Notes: generated from the letters alone by a model not told the origin. 25,880 nucleotides of DNA from CAMBDS01 sp964355675 (GCA_964355675.1 CAYHEC010000039.1:1-25880); one strand, 5' to 3'. Positions 1-8,748 are shown, counted from the first letter of the stretch. Program-made: numbers and translations.

Positions 1-28
1 GGATCAAATCTCTACTCGAACGAATAAA

Positions 29-127
29 TCAACGAACTCTTTCAGTCCGCTCTTGCCTGCGTAGGATAAGCGTCCCGCTTGTCAAGAGCGGCTTGATTGA
101 TTTATCTTGATATGCGAGAAATCTCAT
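29..127 (-). CDS. Short ORF behind a strong ribosome binding site, running into a repeat
   Basis: Seen: on the minus strand an AAAGGAGG Shine-Dalgarno (complement of about 132-139) lies 5 nt before an ATG at 127. The reading frame gives 32 residues (MRFLAYQDKSIKPLL...) and stops at 29-31. Almost the whole ORF after the first ten codons is the dispersed repeat at 47-91. Inference: this is either the remaining 5' end of a gene broken by repeat insertion, or a true leader peptide. The strong Shine-Dalgarno is notable because most genes here have weak ones. I recognise no family. Confidence that it makes a functional protein is low. Confidence 0.25.
   Translation of the reverse strand: MRFLAYQDKSIKPLLTSGTLILRRQERTERVR
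47..91. repeat. Dispersed palindromic repeat (GGATAAGCGTCCCGCTT family), with 9-bp arms
   Basis: The arms ccgctcttg (47-55) and caagagcgg (83-91) are exact reverse complements. They enclose a 27-nt core that recurs elsewhere. The 32-nt stretch 60-91 is identical to 10634-10665. Related copies occur at 15361-15386 and, inverted, at 18265-18293, 23952-23977 and 24013-24038. Confidence 0.85.
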
Positions 128-221
128 GTGAACCTCCTTTGAATCATGTTTGATCAGAATTTCAAATGGAATCTCATTCCCATCGTCTTGATATTAGAAC
201 ATTGCTGGCGAACGTTGGCCT

Positions 222-239
222 GCTGAAGTTTCCTTCAGC
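222..239. repeat. Small hairpin upstream of the HD-GYP gene
   Basis: gctgaag (222-228) and cttcagc (233-239) form a perfect 7-bp stem with a TTTC loop, 60 nt before the ATG at 299. No T-run follows on either strand, so an intrinsic terminator is not supported. The rest of 128-298 shows no gene. Confidence 0.5.
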
Positions 240-298
240 GAACCGATCCAAGCCTCAACACTCAGGTCTTTTAATTCCCTTAAACGGTCTTTTAATCC

Positions 299-2104
299 AT
301 GTCCGATAATAAAACGCCTCCTACCGCTTTTAAACTTTCTGAAAACCGGCAGGTAAATAATCTCCTGAACGACATCGTTGGGAAGCTGAAGGAATACACT
401 GAAAACCAGGTTCAGCATCCGTCCGATGTTCAGACGACATGTCCTGCCTTTAATCTATCAGAGAACCAACAAGTCAATAACCTGTTGAACGACATCGTCG
501 GCAATCTGAAAGAATATACCGAAGAGCAGGTTCTTCATCTGAATCAGCTCGCTAAAATCGGAGTTGCTCTCTCTGGGACGCGCAATCTTCCCGAACTGCT
601 TGAAATGATCGTCAGCGAAGCTCGCGCGTTTACCGATTCGGACGGAGGAACACTTTACCTTGTGACAGAAGACGGAGCCTCGCTGGGGTACTCGATCGTC
701 CAAAATGAAACGTTGAAGATGCGAATGGGGATTGCAGCTGGCCAGCCTATTCCCTGGCCGCCGCTGCCGCTCAAAGTTGATGGTGTACCTAACAATTCCG
801 CCGTCGCCGCCTACGCCGCTAACTCCGGTGATCTAATTGAAATACCTGACGTTTACGAAGCCACCGGTTTTAACTTTGAAGGAGCCCGCAAGGCAGACGA
901 GCGCAATAATTACCGCTCGAAGTCGATGCTGGTTGTCCCAATGCGCGACCATGAAGGCGAAGTCATTGGTGTCTTGCAACTTATCAATGCCCGCGATCCA
1001 GAAACATGTGAAACAATTCCCTTCGCACCTGAATTCCGCGAACTTACGTCCGCTCTCGCCTCGCAAGCCGCCGTCGCAATTACTACCGCGCGACTGATCC
1101 GCGACATGCAAAACTTGTTCGATTCCTTCATCAAGGCGATTGCACAAGCGATTGACGAAAAATCGCCCTACACCGGCGGCCATATTTCCCGCGTCGCCAA
1201 CCTGACAATGATCATTGCCAATCGGATTAATGATACAAAAGACGGTCATTTCGCCGAGATTAAATTCACCGAAGATGAGTTATATGAGTTGCGTTTAGCG
1301 GCATGGCTTCACGACACAGGCAAAATTACCACGCCTGAACACGTCATCGATAAACACACTAAGCTTGAGACAATTTTCGACCGGATGGAACTCGTCAGGC
1401 TCAGGTTTGAGCTTGCCAAGGCGGAAGCGACCATCAAGGCTCTGAAAGAGCAGTCGGCTACCTTGGTAAAAGGCGAAGGTGATTCACTTATCCTTGAACT
1501 TTCGCCAGAAGCCGAAGCCGAGTTAAAACACTTAAATGAAGAGTTTGAATTTGTCGCTGGTTGCAATGCCACGCAGGAATTTGTGCCAGATGCAACGATT
1601 GCCCGGCTCGACGCCATTGCGCAATTAGCTATTGAAACTGCCAACGGTAATGAACCGATGATTTCACCCGATGAGCTTTACAACCTCCATATTCGCAAAG
1701 GCAACCTGACCAACGAAGAGCGCAAGATCATCGAAAATCATGCGTTAATGACAATCAAGATACTCGAAAAACTTCCCTTCCCCAAAAAAATCAAGAATGT
1801 TCCCTACATTGCAGGAGCACATCACGAAAAGCTGAGCGGACGAGGCTATCCTCTTGGCTTGAAAGGTGATCAGATCAATCTTCAGGCACGAGTCATGGCG
1901 TTAGCCGACATCTTCGAAGCATTGACAGCTCGTGACAGACCCTACAAACAGCCGAAGAAACTCTCTGAGTGTATTAAGATTCTTGGATTTATGATGAAAG
2001 ACATGGAACTCGACACCGATGTTGTGCAGTTCTTCATTGATAATAAGATGCACATTGATTACGCCAAAGAGCACCTCAATCCTGATCAGATCGACATTGA
2101 ATAG
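299..2104 (+). CDS. GAF-domain HD-GYP phosphohydrolase (probable cyclic-di-GMP phosphodiesterase)
   Basis: 601 residues, cytoplasmic (no signal or membrane segment). Residues 10-40 and 50-80 are two copies of one amphipathic helix segment (AFxLSENxQVNNLLNDIVGxL). A GAF sensor domain follows at about 90-265, then an HD-GYP domain at about 285-590. Visible catalytic motifs are LHDTGKI (H338, D339), a downstream His at 481, HHE at 508-510 and GxGYP around 514-518. Known: HD-GYP proteins hydrolyse cyclic dinucleotides at a bimetal site. Between the HD motif and H481 lies an insertion of about 115 residues, partly coiled coil, starting after VIDKHTKLE; I recall a GAF-HD-GYP subfamily built this way. 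An in-frame TAA at 293-295 means the protein starts at or after ATG 299; no Shine-Dalgarno is visible. The methyltransferase starts 9 bp after the stop, so the two are probably cotranscribed. The GAF ligand is unknown. Confidence 0.9.
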   Translation: MSDNKTPPTAFKLSENRQVNNLLNDIVGKLKEYTENQVQHPSDVQTTCPAFNLSENQQVNNLLNDIVGNLKEYTEEQVLHLNQLAKIGVALSGTRNLPELLEMIVSEARAFTDSDGGTLYLVTEDGASLGYSIVQNETLKMRMGIAAGQPIPWPPLPLKVDGVPNNSAVAAYAANSGDLIEIPDVYEATGFNFEGARKADERNNYRSKSMLVVPMRDHEGEVIGVLQLINARDPETCETIPFAPEFRELTSALASQAAVAITTARLIRDMQNLFDSFIKAIAQAIDEKSPYTGGHISRVANLTMIIANRINDTKDGHFAEIKFTEDELYELRLAAWLHDTGKITTPEHVIDKHTKLETIFDRMELVRLRFELAKAEATIKALKEQSATLVKGEGDSLILELSPEAEAELKHLNEEFEFVAGCNATQEFVPDATIARLDAIAQLAIETANGNEPMISPDELYNLHIRKGNLTNEERKIIENHALMTIKILEKLPFPKKIKNVPYIAGAHHEKLSGRGYPLGLKGDQINLQARVMALADIFEALTARDRPYKQPKKLSECIKILGFMMKDMELDTDVVQFFIDNKMHIDYAKEHLNPDQIDIE

Positions 2105-2113
2105 GCCAAAAGC

Positions 2114-3628
2114 ATGAGCGATATCAAAACCAACAGACTTTACTTCGGAGATAATCTCCCGTTCCTGCGGAACCCCGATTACTTCCCCTCCGAGTCCGTT
2201 GACCTGATCTATCTCGATCCGCCTTTCAACTCCAGTCAGGACTATAATGTCCTTTACAAGGAGGCGGATGGCACTCCTTCCACTGCCCAGGTAAAAGCCT
2301 TTTCAGACACTTGGAAATGGGATGAGTCTGCTGAATGGGCCTTGCACGAGATCAATCAGGTTTCTTCATCCGCATCGCGAGAACTTGTCGGACTCATGAA
2401 TGCACTCGAGAAATTTCTCGGACGAACTCCAATGCTTGCATACCTGACTCAGATGACAGTTCGACTGGTTGAGCTTCGTCGAATCCTTAAGCCAAGCGGG
2501 TCGTTATTCTTGCATTGTGACCCCACCGCGAGCCATTATCTTAAATTGGTATTGGATGGCATTTTTACTCCTCGTGGATTTAAGAATGAAATCATCTGGC
2601 ATTATCGTCGTTGGCCTGCTAAGTCGAGTCGATTGCAACGGATGCATGATATAATTCTATTCTACTCTAAATCTTCCCAAAACAATATATTTAATACCTT
2701 GTTCGAACCTAACTCGGATGGTACCATTCGGAGGTGGAAGGGTAAAAAGAGTTTTGTGCAATATGAGGCAGGGAGAAGGCATTTTAGTAAAATGACTGTT
2801 GAAGACTCACTCGGCGCACCTATGGACGATGTTTGGGATATTCCAGTCATTAATTCACAAGCGAAAGAAAGGCAAGGTTATCCAACTCAGAAACCATTAG
2901 AGCTGTTACGTCGCATCATATCGATCTCTTCGAATCCCGGTGCCATAATCCTTGATCCATTCTGTGGATGTGGAACAACAATCGACGCTGTTGAAGCGCT
3001 TAACCAGGAATTCCCCACTGAATCCCCACGCCAGTGGATCGGAATCGACATTACTCACCTTGCTATTGATCTGATAAAAAGTCGTCTCGCTCAGCGTTTT
3101 GGTTTGGGTCGCGGAGATTATTCCGTGATTGGCGAACCTACAACGCTTGGAGAGGCGCAAGCCTTAGCGCTCGAAGATCGCTATCAGTTCCAGTATTGGG
3201 CATTAGGCTTAGTCGGAGCGCGTCCTTGGGGAGATGAGAAGAAAAAAGGTAAAGATAGAGGCGTTGATGGGTACCGAATGTTCCTGCATGGTCCCGAAAG
3301 AAGCTATCAAAAGTGTATTATTCAAGTCAAGTCTGGCAAGGTTGGCTCTTCGTTGATACGAGATTTAAAAGGCACAATGGAACGCGAAGGATCTGAACTT
3401 GCCGCCTTCATTACGCTCGAAAAAGAAACCGCCGAGATGCGCGCAGAGGCGCTTGCCGCCGGGTATTACCACTCCGATGTTATGAATCGCGACTATCAGA
3501 GCATTCAAATCCTTACAATTGAAGAGCTTCTTAAAGACTCTGAAATCTTCAAAATTCCTCCCGGCGGAGATTATTCAAAAATCGGTCGCTTCCAAAGTCC
3601 GACTAAACCCCAAAACGGCTTATTTTAA
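2114..3628 (+). CDS. Site-specific DNA methyltransferase fused to an Mrr-like nuclease domain
   Basis: 504 residues. DPPF (35-38, catalytic motif IV) precedes the AdoMet-binding motif DPFCGCGTT (281-289), the beta-class order used by N6-adenine and N4-cytosine methyltransferases. After about residue 345 a second domain carries DRGVDG (381-386) and QVKSG (404-408), the D...QxK pattern of PD-(D/E)XK nucleases of the Mrr type. Inference: a single-chain modification/restriction or damage-sensing enzyme. No separate restriction, specificity or Res gene adjoins it. The central part (about 2560-2900), which would hold target recognition, is visibly AT-richer than the two ends, suggesting module exchange. 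The start ATG lies 9 bp after the HD-GYP stop. Specificity and whether the nuclease is active cannot be read from the sequence. Confidence 0.85.
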   Translation: MSDIKTNRLYFGDNLPFLRNPDYFPSESVDLIYLDPPFNSSQDYNVLYKEADGTPSTAQVKAFSDTWKWDESAEWALHEINQVSSSASRELVGLMNALEKFLGRTPMLAYLTQMTVRLVELRRILKPSGSLFLHCDPTASHYLKLVLDGIFTPRGFKNEIIWHYRRWPAKSSRLQRMHDIILFYSKSSQNNIFNTLFEPNSDGTIRRWKGKKSFVQYEAGRRHFSKMTVEDSLGAPMDDVWDIPVINSQAKERQGYPTQKPLELLRRIISISSNPGAIILDPFCGCGTTIDAVEALNQEFPTESPRQWIGIDITHLAIDLIKSRLAQRFGLGRGDYSVIGEPTTLGEAQALALEDRYQFQYWALGLVGARPWGDEKKKGKDRGVDGYRMFLHGPERSYQKCIIQVKSGKVGSSLIRDLKGTMEREGSELAAFITLEKETAEMRAEALAAGYYHSDVMNRDYQSIQILTIEELLKDSEIFKIPPGGDYSKIGRFQSPTKPQNGLF

Positions 3629-3651
3629 CGAATTCGTGTGTATTATGTTCA

Positions 3652-3720
3652 GAGTTCACAGCTTTAGCGTGCCTTTTTATGCTAAACGCTATCCCAAATC
3701 CACGCTAAATCTGTGAACTC
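3652..3720. repeat. Inverted repeat overlapping the tilS start codon
   Basis: Left arm 3652-3671 (gagttcacagctttagcgtg) and right arm 3701-3720 pair at 19 of 20 positions across a 29-nt loop. The GTG start of tilS (3713) lies inside the right arm. Single arms of the same family occur at 15391-15410, and a similarly spaced inverted pair at 18193-18261. It could attenuate transcription from the methyltransferase or mask the tilS start. Confidence 0.8.
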
Positions 3721-5128
3721 AAAACTCTATTCGTCTCTTAAGAAAGCCGGCGTCCCCGACCAAAACCTAACGCTAATCGTCGGAGTTTCCGGAGGCCCGG
3801 ACTCGACGGCTCTTGTAGGATTGCTTGTCGAGTGGTCTCAAAAAGAGACAAGTCGCCGGATCGTCATCGCCCATTTCAACCATAAACTCAGACCCGAAGC
3901 AGACGCTGAAGAAGCTCTTGTCCATCGCTTGGGAGAGCGGTTTGGAATTGAAGTCATCAGCGAATCGGGAAACGTGTCTTCGTACGCTCACGATCATAAG
4001 ACCTCCCTTCACGCCGCCGCCCGAACTCTCCGTTATCGCTTCCTTGCTGAAATTTCTCTGAAAACCAAGCAAGATATTCCATCACAAAACGTCTATATAG
4101 TTACCGCACACCACCGGGACGACCAGTTAGAGACAATCTTAATGCGGCTCTTCAATGGGTCCGGTGTAGAGGGGTTGTCGGGCATAAAACCCGTCTCGAT
4201 GTGCCCCGGGGCTATGGAAATCCCGCTGATCAGACCTCTCCTCAGCTTCCGAAAACAAGAGTTGGTAGATTACTGCAAGGCAGAAGGACTTCCATTTGTC
4301 GAAGATCAGAGCAATACTGATGAAGCTTACCCAAGGTCGGCAATTCGAGAGACAATTCTGCCCGCTATTACTGCCTCTTTTGGCGAAGGAGTTCTCAACT
4401 CGATTCTTAGAAGTGGTGAATTATTACGCTTGACGGCTGATTTTATCTCAAGCGAAATCCAACGCAGTTTCGACGATTGTCGAATCAGTGCAACAAGAAC
4501 TGAAATTGTTGTTGATTATCGTGCGTTTAGTTCGTATTTTTGCTTGGTTAGACTTGGAATACTCCAACGATGCGCCCGGATACTCGCTGGTGACGAAAAC
4601 CGAATTCCGCTTGAACGCTATCAAACTGCGGACGAAGGCGTCGCATCAGGGGAGAAAGAAACCCAACTCGGTTGCGAGATTACAGTTTGTCGTTTTCGCG
4701 AAAATATCCATATTTATTCTGTATCCCCACAATGGAAACCCATTGTTTTTGCTGAAGGAATGTTTCAAATTCCCGGATATGGTACACTTGTGGTGACGCA
4801 AATTCCAGCGTCTGAGGCGGTTATTCCCCCTCCCGCTGGAACGCTTTTCATCGATGCCGAACAGTTTAATCACAACCGAACGATTATCCGCCCAGCCATC
4901 GAAGGTGACGCTATGACGCCGTTGGGAGCCAACTACCTCTGTAGCGTCCTCGACCTTCTGCGCGACGCTGATATTCCGCACCATAAACGCAATGCACCCG
5001 TGGTGGAAAACGAAGGCGCTATTGCCGCGCTTATCCCTTGGCGCATCGCCCATAATTATCGCCTGACCGCACAATCGCGGCAGGCTTACCGGCTGACGTT
5101 GATTTTTCCGTCTGCCGACATTTTTTAA
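3713..5128 (+). CDS. tilS: tRNA(Ile)-lysidine synthetase TilS
   Basis: 471 residues, the usual full length. It ligates lysine to C34 of the CAU-anticodon tRNA-Ile, changing decoding from AUG to AUA; it is normally essential. Seen: the N-type PP-loop SGGPDST at 26-32, the family signature around TAHHRDDQLETILMRL, and a C-terminal tRNA-binding region ending in IPWRIAHNYRL. The start is GTG 3713: the frame is open only from 3686 (in-frame TAA at 3683) and contains no other start. No Shine-Dalgarno is visible, and the start sits in an inverted repeat. The series tilS-ftsH-folE that follows is a widely conserved bacterial order. Confidence 0.95.
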   Translation: MNSKLYSSLKKAGVPDQNLTLIVGVSGGPDSTALVGLLVEWSQKETSRRIVIAHFNHKLRPEADAEEALVHRLGERFGIEVISESGNVSSYAHDHKTSLHAAARTLRYRFLAEISLKTKQDIPSQNVYIVTAHHRDDQLETILMRLFNGSGVEGLSGIKPVSMCPGAMEIPLIRPLLSFRKQELVDYCKAEGLPFVEDQSNTDEAYPRSAIRETILPAITASFGEGVLNSILRSGELLRLTADFISSEIQRSFDDCRISATRTEIVVDYRAFSSYFCLVRLGILQRCARILAGDENRIPLERYQTADEGVASGEKETQLGCEITVCRFRENIHIYSVSPQWKPIVFAEGMFQIPGYGTLVVTQIPASEAVIPPPAGTLFIDAEQFNHNRTIIRPAIEGDAMTPLGANYLCSVLDLLRDADIPHHKRNAPVVENEGAIAALIPWRIAHNYRLTAQSRQAYRLTLIFPSADIF

Positions 5129-5150
5129 TCAGGTCACTTTATAGTAGTGC

Positions 5151-5235
5151 TTGGAGAGCGGCTTTTCAAGCCGCTCTTGCCCCCACTGGTTTGGCTTTTA
5201 GACCGATTAGAGCGGCTTGAAAAGGCGCTCTCCAA
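5151..5235. repeat. Nested inverted repeat between tilS and ftsH
   Basis: Arms 5151-5177 and 5209-5235 are reverse complements at 26 of 27 positions with a 31-nt loop. Each arm is itself a hairpin: agagcggctt pairs with aagccgctct across 3 nt in the left arm. A degenerate relative is at 25829-25857. It lies in the 152-bp gap; no T-run follows. Confidence 0.85.
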
Positions 5236-5280
5236 AAGCAACTATAATTTGTCCGTAATAAGACTTTATTTAGGAATCCC

Positions 5281-8178
5281 ATGACTGATCAAAACCCCTC
5301 CCAGAATCCCGATAAAAAGGATTCTGGAGGGAAGAAGCAGCGGAAGCAAAAACCGTTGCCCGAAGATGGATTCGATTGGCGCAAAGCCTCGCGAACCATT
5401 ACACTTTGGATTCTTCTGGTGGTCGTAACCTGGATAGTACTGCGACAACTTAACCTGAACGAAAAACCGGAAGCCCATAAGTCCTATACCCAATATCAAA
5501 AATTGGTCGAATCTGGTCAGATCGACGGCGCCGATGTCATCGAACGTGAATTTCATGGCCGGTTAAAGGATGGTGGCTCAATTGTCACTACTCTCCCCTA
5601 CATCGATGCAGAAATGTTGGCTCAGTGGGACAGCCTGAGGATCGATTACCAATTCCGCGATAAGACTACAAGCTGGCTCGGCATCCTGCTGACAACCTTC
5701 CTCCCTTGGATCGTTTTCATTGCTATTTGGATCTATTTCATGCGACGCATGCAGGGCGGTGGAGGTGGTGCGCGCGGAGTCTTTTCCTTTGGGAAATCCA
5801 AAGCCAAGCTTTCTATGGAAGGCAAACCCAAAATTACCTTCATGGATGTCGCTGGTTGTGATGAAGCTAAAGAAGAGCTACAAGAGATAATCTCCTTCCT
5901 CCGAGATCCGAAAAAGTTTACCCGACTTGGCGGCCGCATCCCCAAGGGAGCCTTGTTGCTGGGACCACCCGGAACCGGTAAAACTCTCCTTGCCCGCGCG
6001 GTCGCTGGTGAAGCTGAAGTTCCATTCTTCTCCATGTCAGGAGCTGATTTTGTCGAAATGTTTGTCGGAGTCGGCGCCGCTCGTGTTCGCGATCTCTTCG
6101 AAACCGGCAAAAAACATGCTCCCTGCATCATCTTTATCGACGAGATCGATGCAGTCGGAAGGCATCGCGGAGCTGGCCTCGGCGGTGGGCACGATGAACG
6201 AGAGCAGACCCTTAACCAGCTCTTAGTCGAGATGGACGGGTTCGAAGGTTCCGAAGGCGTCATATTGATTGCCGCTACCAATCGCCCCGATGTTCTCGAT
6301 CCAGCCCTTACCCGCCCCGGCCGTTTCGACCGACAGATTGTTGTCGATCGACCCGACGTCCGTGGTCGTGAAGGTATTTTAAGAGTCCATTCTAAGAACA
6401 TCCCCCTCGCACCTGACGTCAAACTGGAAGTTCTGGCTAAGGGTACGCCCGGTCTGGCTGGCGCTGATCTTGCCAACCTCATGAATGAGGCGGCTCTTCT
6501 TGCCGCGCGACGAAATGCCAATCAGGTCTTCATGGTAGATTTCGAGAATGCCAAGGATAAGGTGATGATGGGCACCGAGCGGAAGAGTATGCTGATCAAT
6601 GAAGACGAAAAACGACAGACTGCCTATCATGAAGCTGGACACGTTCTGGTCGCTAAAATGACCCCCGGCGCCGACGCCGTTCATAAAGTGACGATTATTC
6701 CCCGAGGACGTGCTCTTGGTCTTACCCATTACCTGCCTCTCGACGAAAAACACAACTACTCCCGAACTTACCTCAGGCAAACCTTGACCCATCTGCTTGG
6801 TGGACGTGTGGCCGAGAGATTGGTCTTCAATGAACTCTCCACCGGTGCCGGTAACGATATCGAACGTGCTACTGATATTGCCCGGCGGATGGTCTGCGAA
6901 TGGGGTATGTCTGACCGCATGGGTCCCATTGCCTTCGGAAAAAAACACGAAGAGATTTTTCTCGGCCGCGAGATATCCCAACATCGTGACTTTTCAGAAC
7001 GCACCGCGCAGGAAATCGATTCGGAAGTCCGTCGTATCGTCACCGACGCCGAGCGAAATGCCGAGCGAATCATTCGAGAACACCTCGACAAACTGAAAGT
7101 CCTTGCTGATGTGTTGCTCGATCGCGAAATCCTTGATGGTGAAGAAATCGATATCTTGTTGAAAGGTGGAAAATTACCACCGCTCCAACCCAGATCCGTC
7201 GATCCTACTGCTTCGTCTGGACATGGAGAAAATCGCCAACAACAACAACAAAGACGCGATGGCAGACCAAACAATCAGAGACGGCGCGATGGAATTAGAC
7301 ACGGAGATAACCGGCAGGTTCCACCCAAAGCGGATGTTCCCAGACAAGAGAGCCCCCGACAGGAAAATCGTCGCCCCGAACCTCCAAGGAGCGATGTTTC
7401 TAAAACCGAATCCGGCCGCCTTGATCAACGTCCAACCCCCAATATTTCTCCTGATCAAGCAAAAACTCAGGCCAAGCCAATCGAACCACCTAAGGTAGTT
7501 GATCAGAACCGTCCCGAGCGCGATCGCCAAAATCGCCCCAGTGGCGAGGCTGGCCGGAGTAGCCCTGGAAAAATGAGACGCGATTTCGCCCGCAGTTATG
7601 GCGTTGCTTCAAGTCGTGACCCTGAAAACCGTCGCCCTACTCCCGTAGAAATTGCCCGAATGGTCGAGAAAACGCAGAAACAGGATCAAAAAACTAAACC
7701 TGAAACTCCGGCAAAACAAGATCAAATTCCGATCAGTAATGAACTCCGGCCACCGCCAAAGCCGTTGAAATCTGAACCAGAAAAACCACCGATCGTAATT
7801 GCAACACCGAGCGACTCCCCAAACACAGCAACTCCAGAAAGTGCTCCCCCGCGCTTCAAGGCAGGCTTTGTTAAAACTCAACGGAATCGCCGACCAGACC
7901 GATCTGCCAGACCAACAGGTAAATCGGAAACTCCTGTCCCAATGACTGGCGAGGAAAAACCTCCCGCCACCTTAGCCCAAACTGCACCACAGGAAACTGT
8001 TAATAAAGAAGAAGCTCCGCGCCCCCGCGTTCGAGTTCATCGTTCTCGAACCCCATCGCGTCCCCGTCCTAATTCGAATGTCGCAGGTGAAGGCGAAAGT
8101 CGTCCAACGACGACCCCTGGTGAGGCTTCGAAGGTCGATCAACGACCAATGGATAAACCTCCTCGAACTGAGGAATAA
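5281..8178 (+). CDS. ftsH: ATP-dependent zinc metalloprotease FtsH with a long disordered tail
   Basis: 965 residues against the usual 610-700. It degrades membrane and short-lived cytosolic proteins as an inner-membrane hexamer. Order: membrane helix about 39-56; periplasmic segment; membrane helix about 133-153; AAA+ ATPase with Walker A GPPGTGKT (228-235), Walker B FIDEID (285-290) and second region of homology from about 334; protease with HEAGH (450-454) and zinc ligand Asp526. From about residue 636 to the end the chain is rich in Pro, Arg, Lys, Gln and Glu (QQQQQRRDG near the start of the tail), with no folded domain visible; it looks intrinsically disordered. The start ATG has AGGA about 6 nt upstream. 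folE begins 6 bp after the stop. The core assignment is secure; the role of the tail is unknown. Confidence 0.96.
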   Translation: MTDQNPSQNPDKKDSGGKKQRKQKPLPEDGFDWRKASRTITLWILLVVVTWIVLRQLNLNEKPEAHKSYTQYQKLVESGQIDGADVIEREFHGRLKDGGSIVTTLPYIDAEMLAQWDSLRIDYQFRDKTTSWLGILLTTFLPWIVFIAIWIYFMRRMQGGGGGARGVFSFGKSKAKLSMEGKPKITFMDVAGCDEAKEELQEIISFLRDPKKFTRLGGRIPKGALLLGPPGTGKTLLARAVAGEAEVPFFSMSGADFVEMFVGVGAARVRDLFETGKKHAPCIIFIDEIDAVGRHRGAGLGGGHDEREQTLNQLLVEMDGFEGSEGVILIAATNRPDVLDPALTRPGRFDRQIVVDRPDVRGREGILRVHSKNIPLAPDVKLEVLAKGTPGLAGADLANLMNEAALLAARRNANQVFMVDFENAKDKVMMGTERKSMLINEDEKRQTAYHEAGHVLVAKMTPGADAVHKVTIIPRGRALGLTHYLPLDEKHNYSRTYLRQTLTHLLGGRVAERLVFNELSTGAGNDIERATDIARRMVCEWGMSDRMGPIAFGKKHEEIFLGREISQHRDFSERTAQEIDSEVRRIVTDAERNAERIIREHLDKLKVLADVLLDREILDGEEIDILLKGGKLPPLQPRSVDPTASSGHGENRQQQQQRRDGRPNNQRRRDGIRHGDNRQVPPKADVPRQESPRQENRRPEPPRSDVSKTESGRLDQRPTPNISPDQAKTQAKPIEPPKVVDQNRPERDRQNRPSGEAGRSSPGKMRRDFARSYGVASSRDPENRRPTPVEIARMVEKTQKQDQKTKPETPAKQDQIPISNELRPPPKPLKSEPEKPPIVIATPSDSPNTATPESAPPRFKAGFVKTQRNRRPDRSARPTGKSETPVPMTGEEKPPATLAQTAPQETVNKEEAPRPRVRVHRSRTPSRPRPNSNVAGEGESRPTTTPGEASKVDQRPMDKPPRTEE

Positions 8179-8187
8179 CTTTCCTTG
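8169..8187 (+). promoter_or_regulatory. Ribosome binding site that fixes the TTG start of folE
   Basis: TGAGGA at 8169-8174 overlaps the last codons of ftsH and stands 10 nt before the TTG at 8185-8187. This supports TTG initiation and translational coupling to ftsH. Confidence 0.55.
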
Positions 8188-8748
8188 ACTTTCGATGACG
8201 AGAAAATCAAGCAGGGCGTGAGGCTCATTCTTGAGGGTATTGGCGAGCAACCCGACCGCGAAGGGTTGCTCCAAACCCCCAATCGAGTCGCGCGAATGTA
8301 TCGCGAAATCTTCGCTGGAATCGGCTCTGAACCCTCAGAGAAAATAAGTCTCTACACCAGCTCCAATCACGACGAGATGATCCTTGTCAAGGATATCCCT
8401 TTCTACTCAATGTGTGAGCACCATCTGTTGCCGTTCATGGGACATGTTTCGATCGGTTACATTCCCGGCAATAATCAGGTGACTGGATTCTCAAGCCTTG
8501 TCCGACTGGTCGAGTCGATTGCCGCAAGACCGCAAATTCAAGAACGAATGACGACCGAACTTGCCGACGCTCTCGTCAATCGATTAAAGCCTCTCGGCGT
8601 CATCGTTGTTATCAAGGCACGCCACCTCTGCATCTCAATGCAAGGCGTTAAGCGCGAGGCAGTCGAAACCATCACTTCCGCGCAAAGAGGATATTTGCGA
8701 AAGCAAATCACCCGCATCGAAGCCTTCAGCCTTATGAATGGAAAGTAG
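8185..8748 (+). CDS. folE: GTP cyclohydrolase I
   Basis: 187 residues, full length. It converts GTP to 7,8-dihydroneopterin triphosphate, the first step to folate and also a source for 7-deazaguanine (queuosine) synthesis. Seen: SMCEHHLLPFMG with zinc ligands C77 and H80, and third ligand C149 in HLCISMQG; GFSSLVRLVES and TITSAQRG are also family signatures. The usual Arg in the M(R)GV segment is Gln here (SMQGV), a known type of variation. The TTG start lies 6 bp after the ftsH stop, with GAGGA inside the ftsH end, so the two genes are probably one transcript. Confidence 0.95.
   Translation: MTFDDEKIKQGVRLILEGIGEQPDREGLLQTPNRVARMYREIFAGIGSEPSEKISLYTSSNHDEMILVKDIPFYSMCEHHLLPFMGHVSIGYIPGNNQVTGFSSLVRLVESIAARPQIQERMTTELADALVNRLKPLGVIVVIKARHLCISMQGVKREAVETITSAQRGYLRKQITRIEAFSLMNGK

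Noticed and set aside
5151..5235. Possible intrinsic terminator after tilS
   Set aside because: The stem is strong but no U-run follows on either strand, and the element belongs to a dispersed family; kept as a repeat only.
7166..7530. Out-of-frame ORFs of 110-118 codons across the FtsH tail
   Set aside because: The tail's low-complexity composition opens other frames; the FtsH frame is continuous and no independent start signal is seen.
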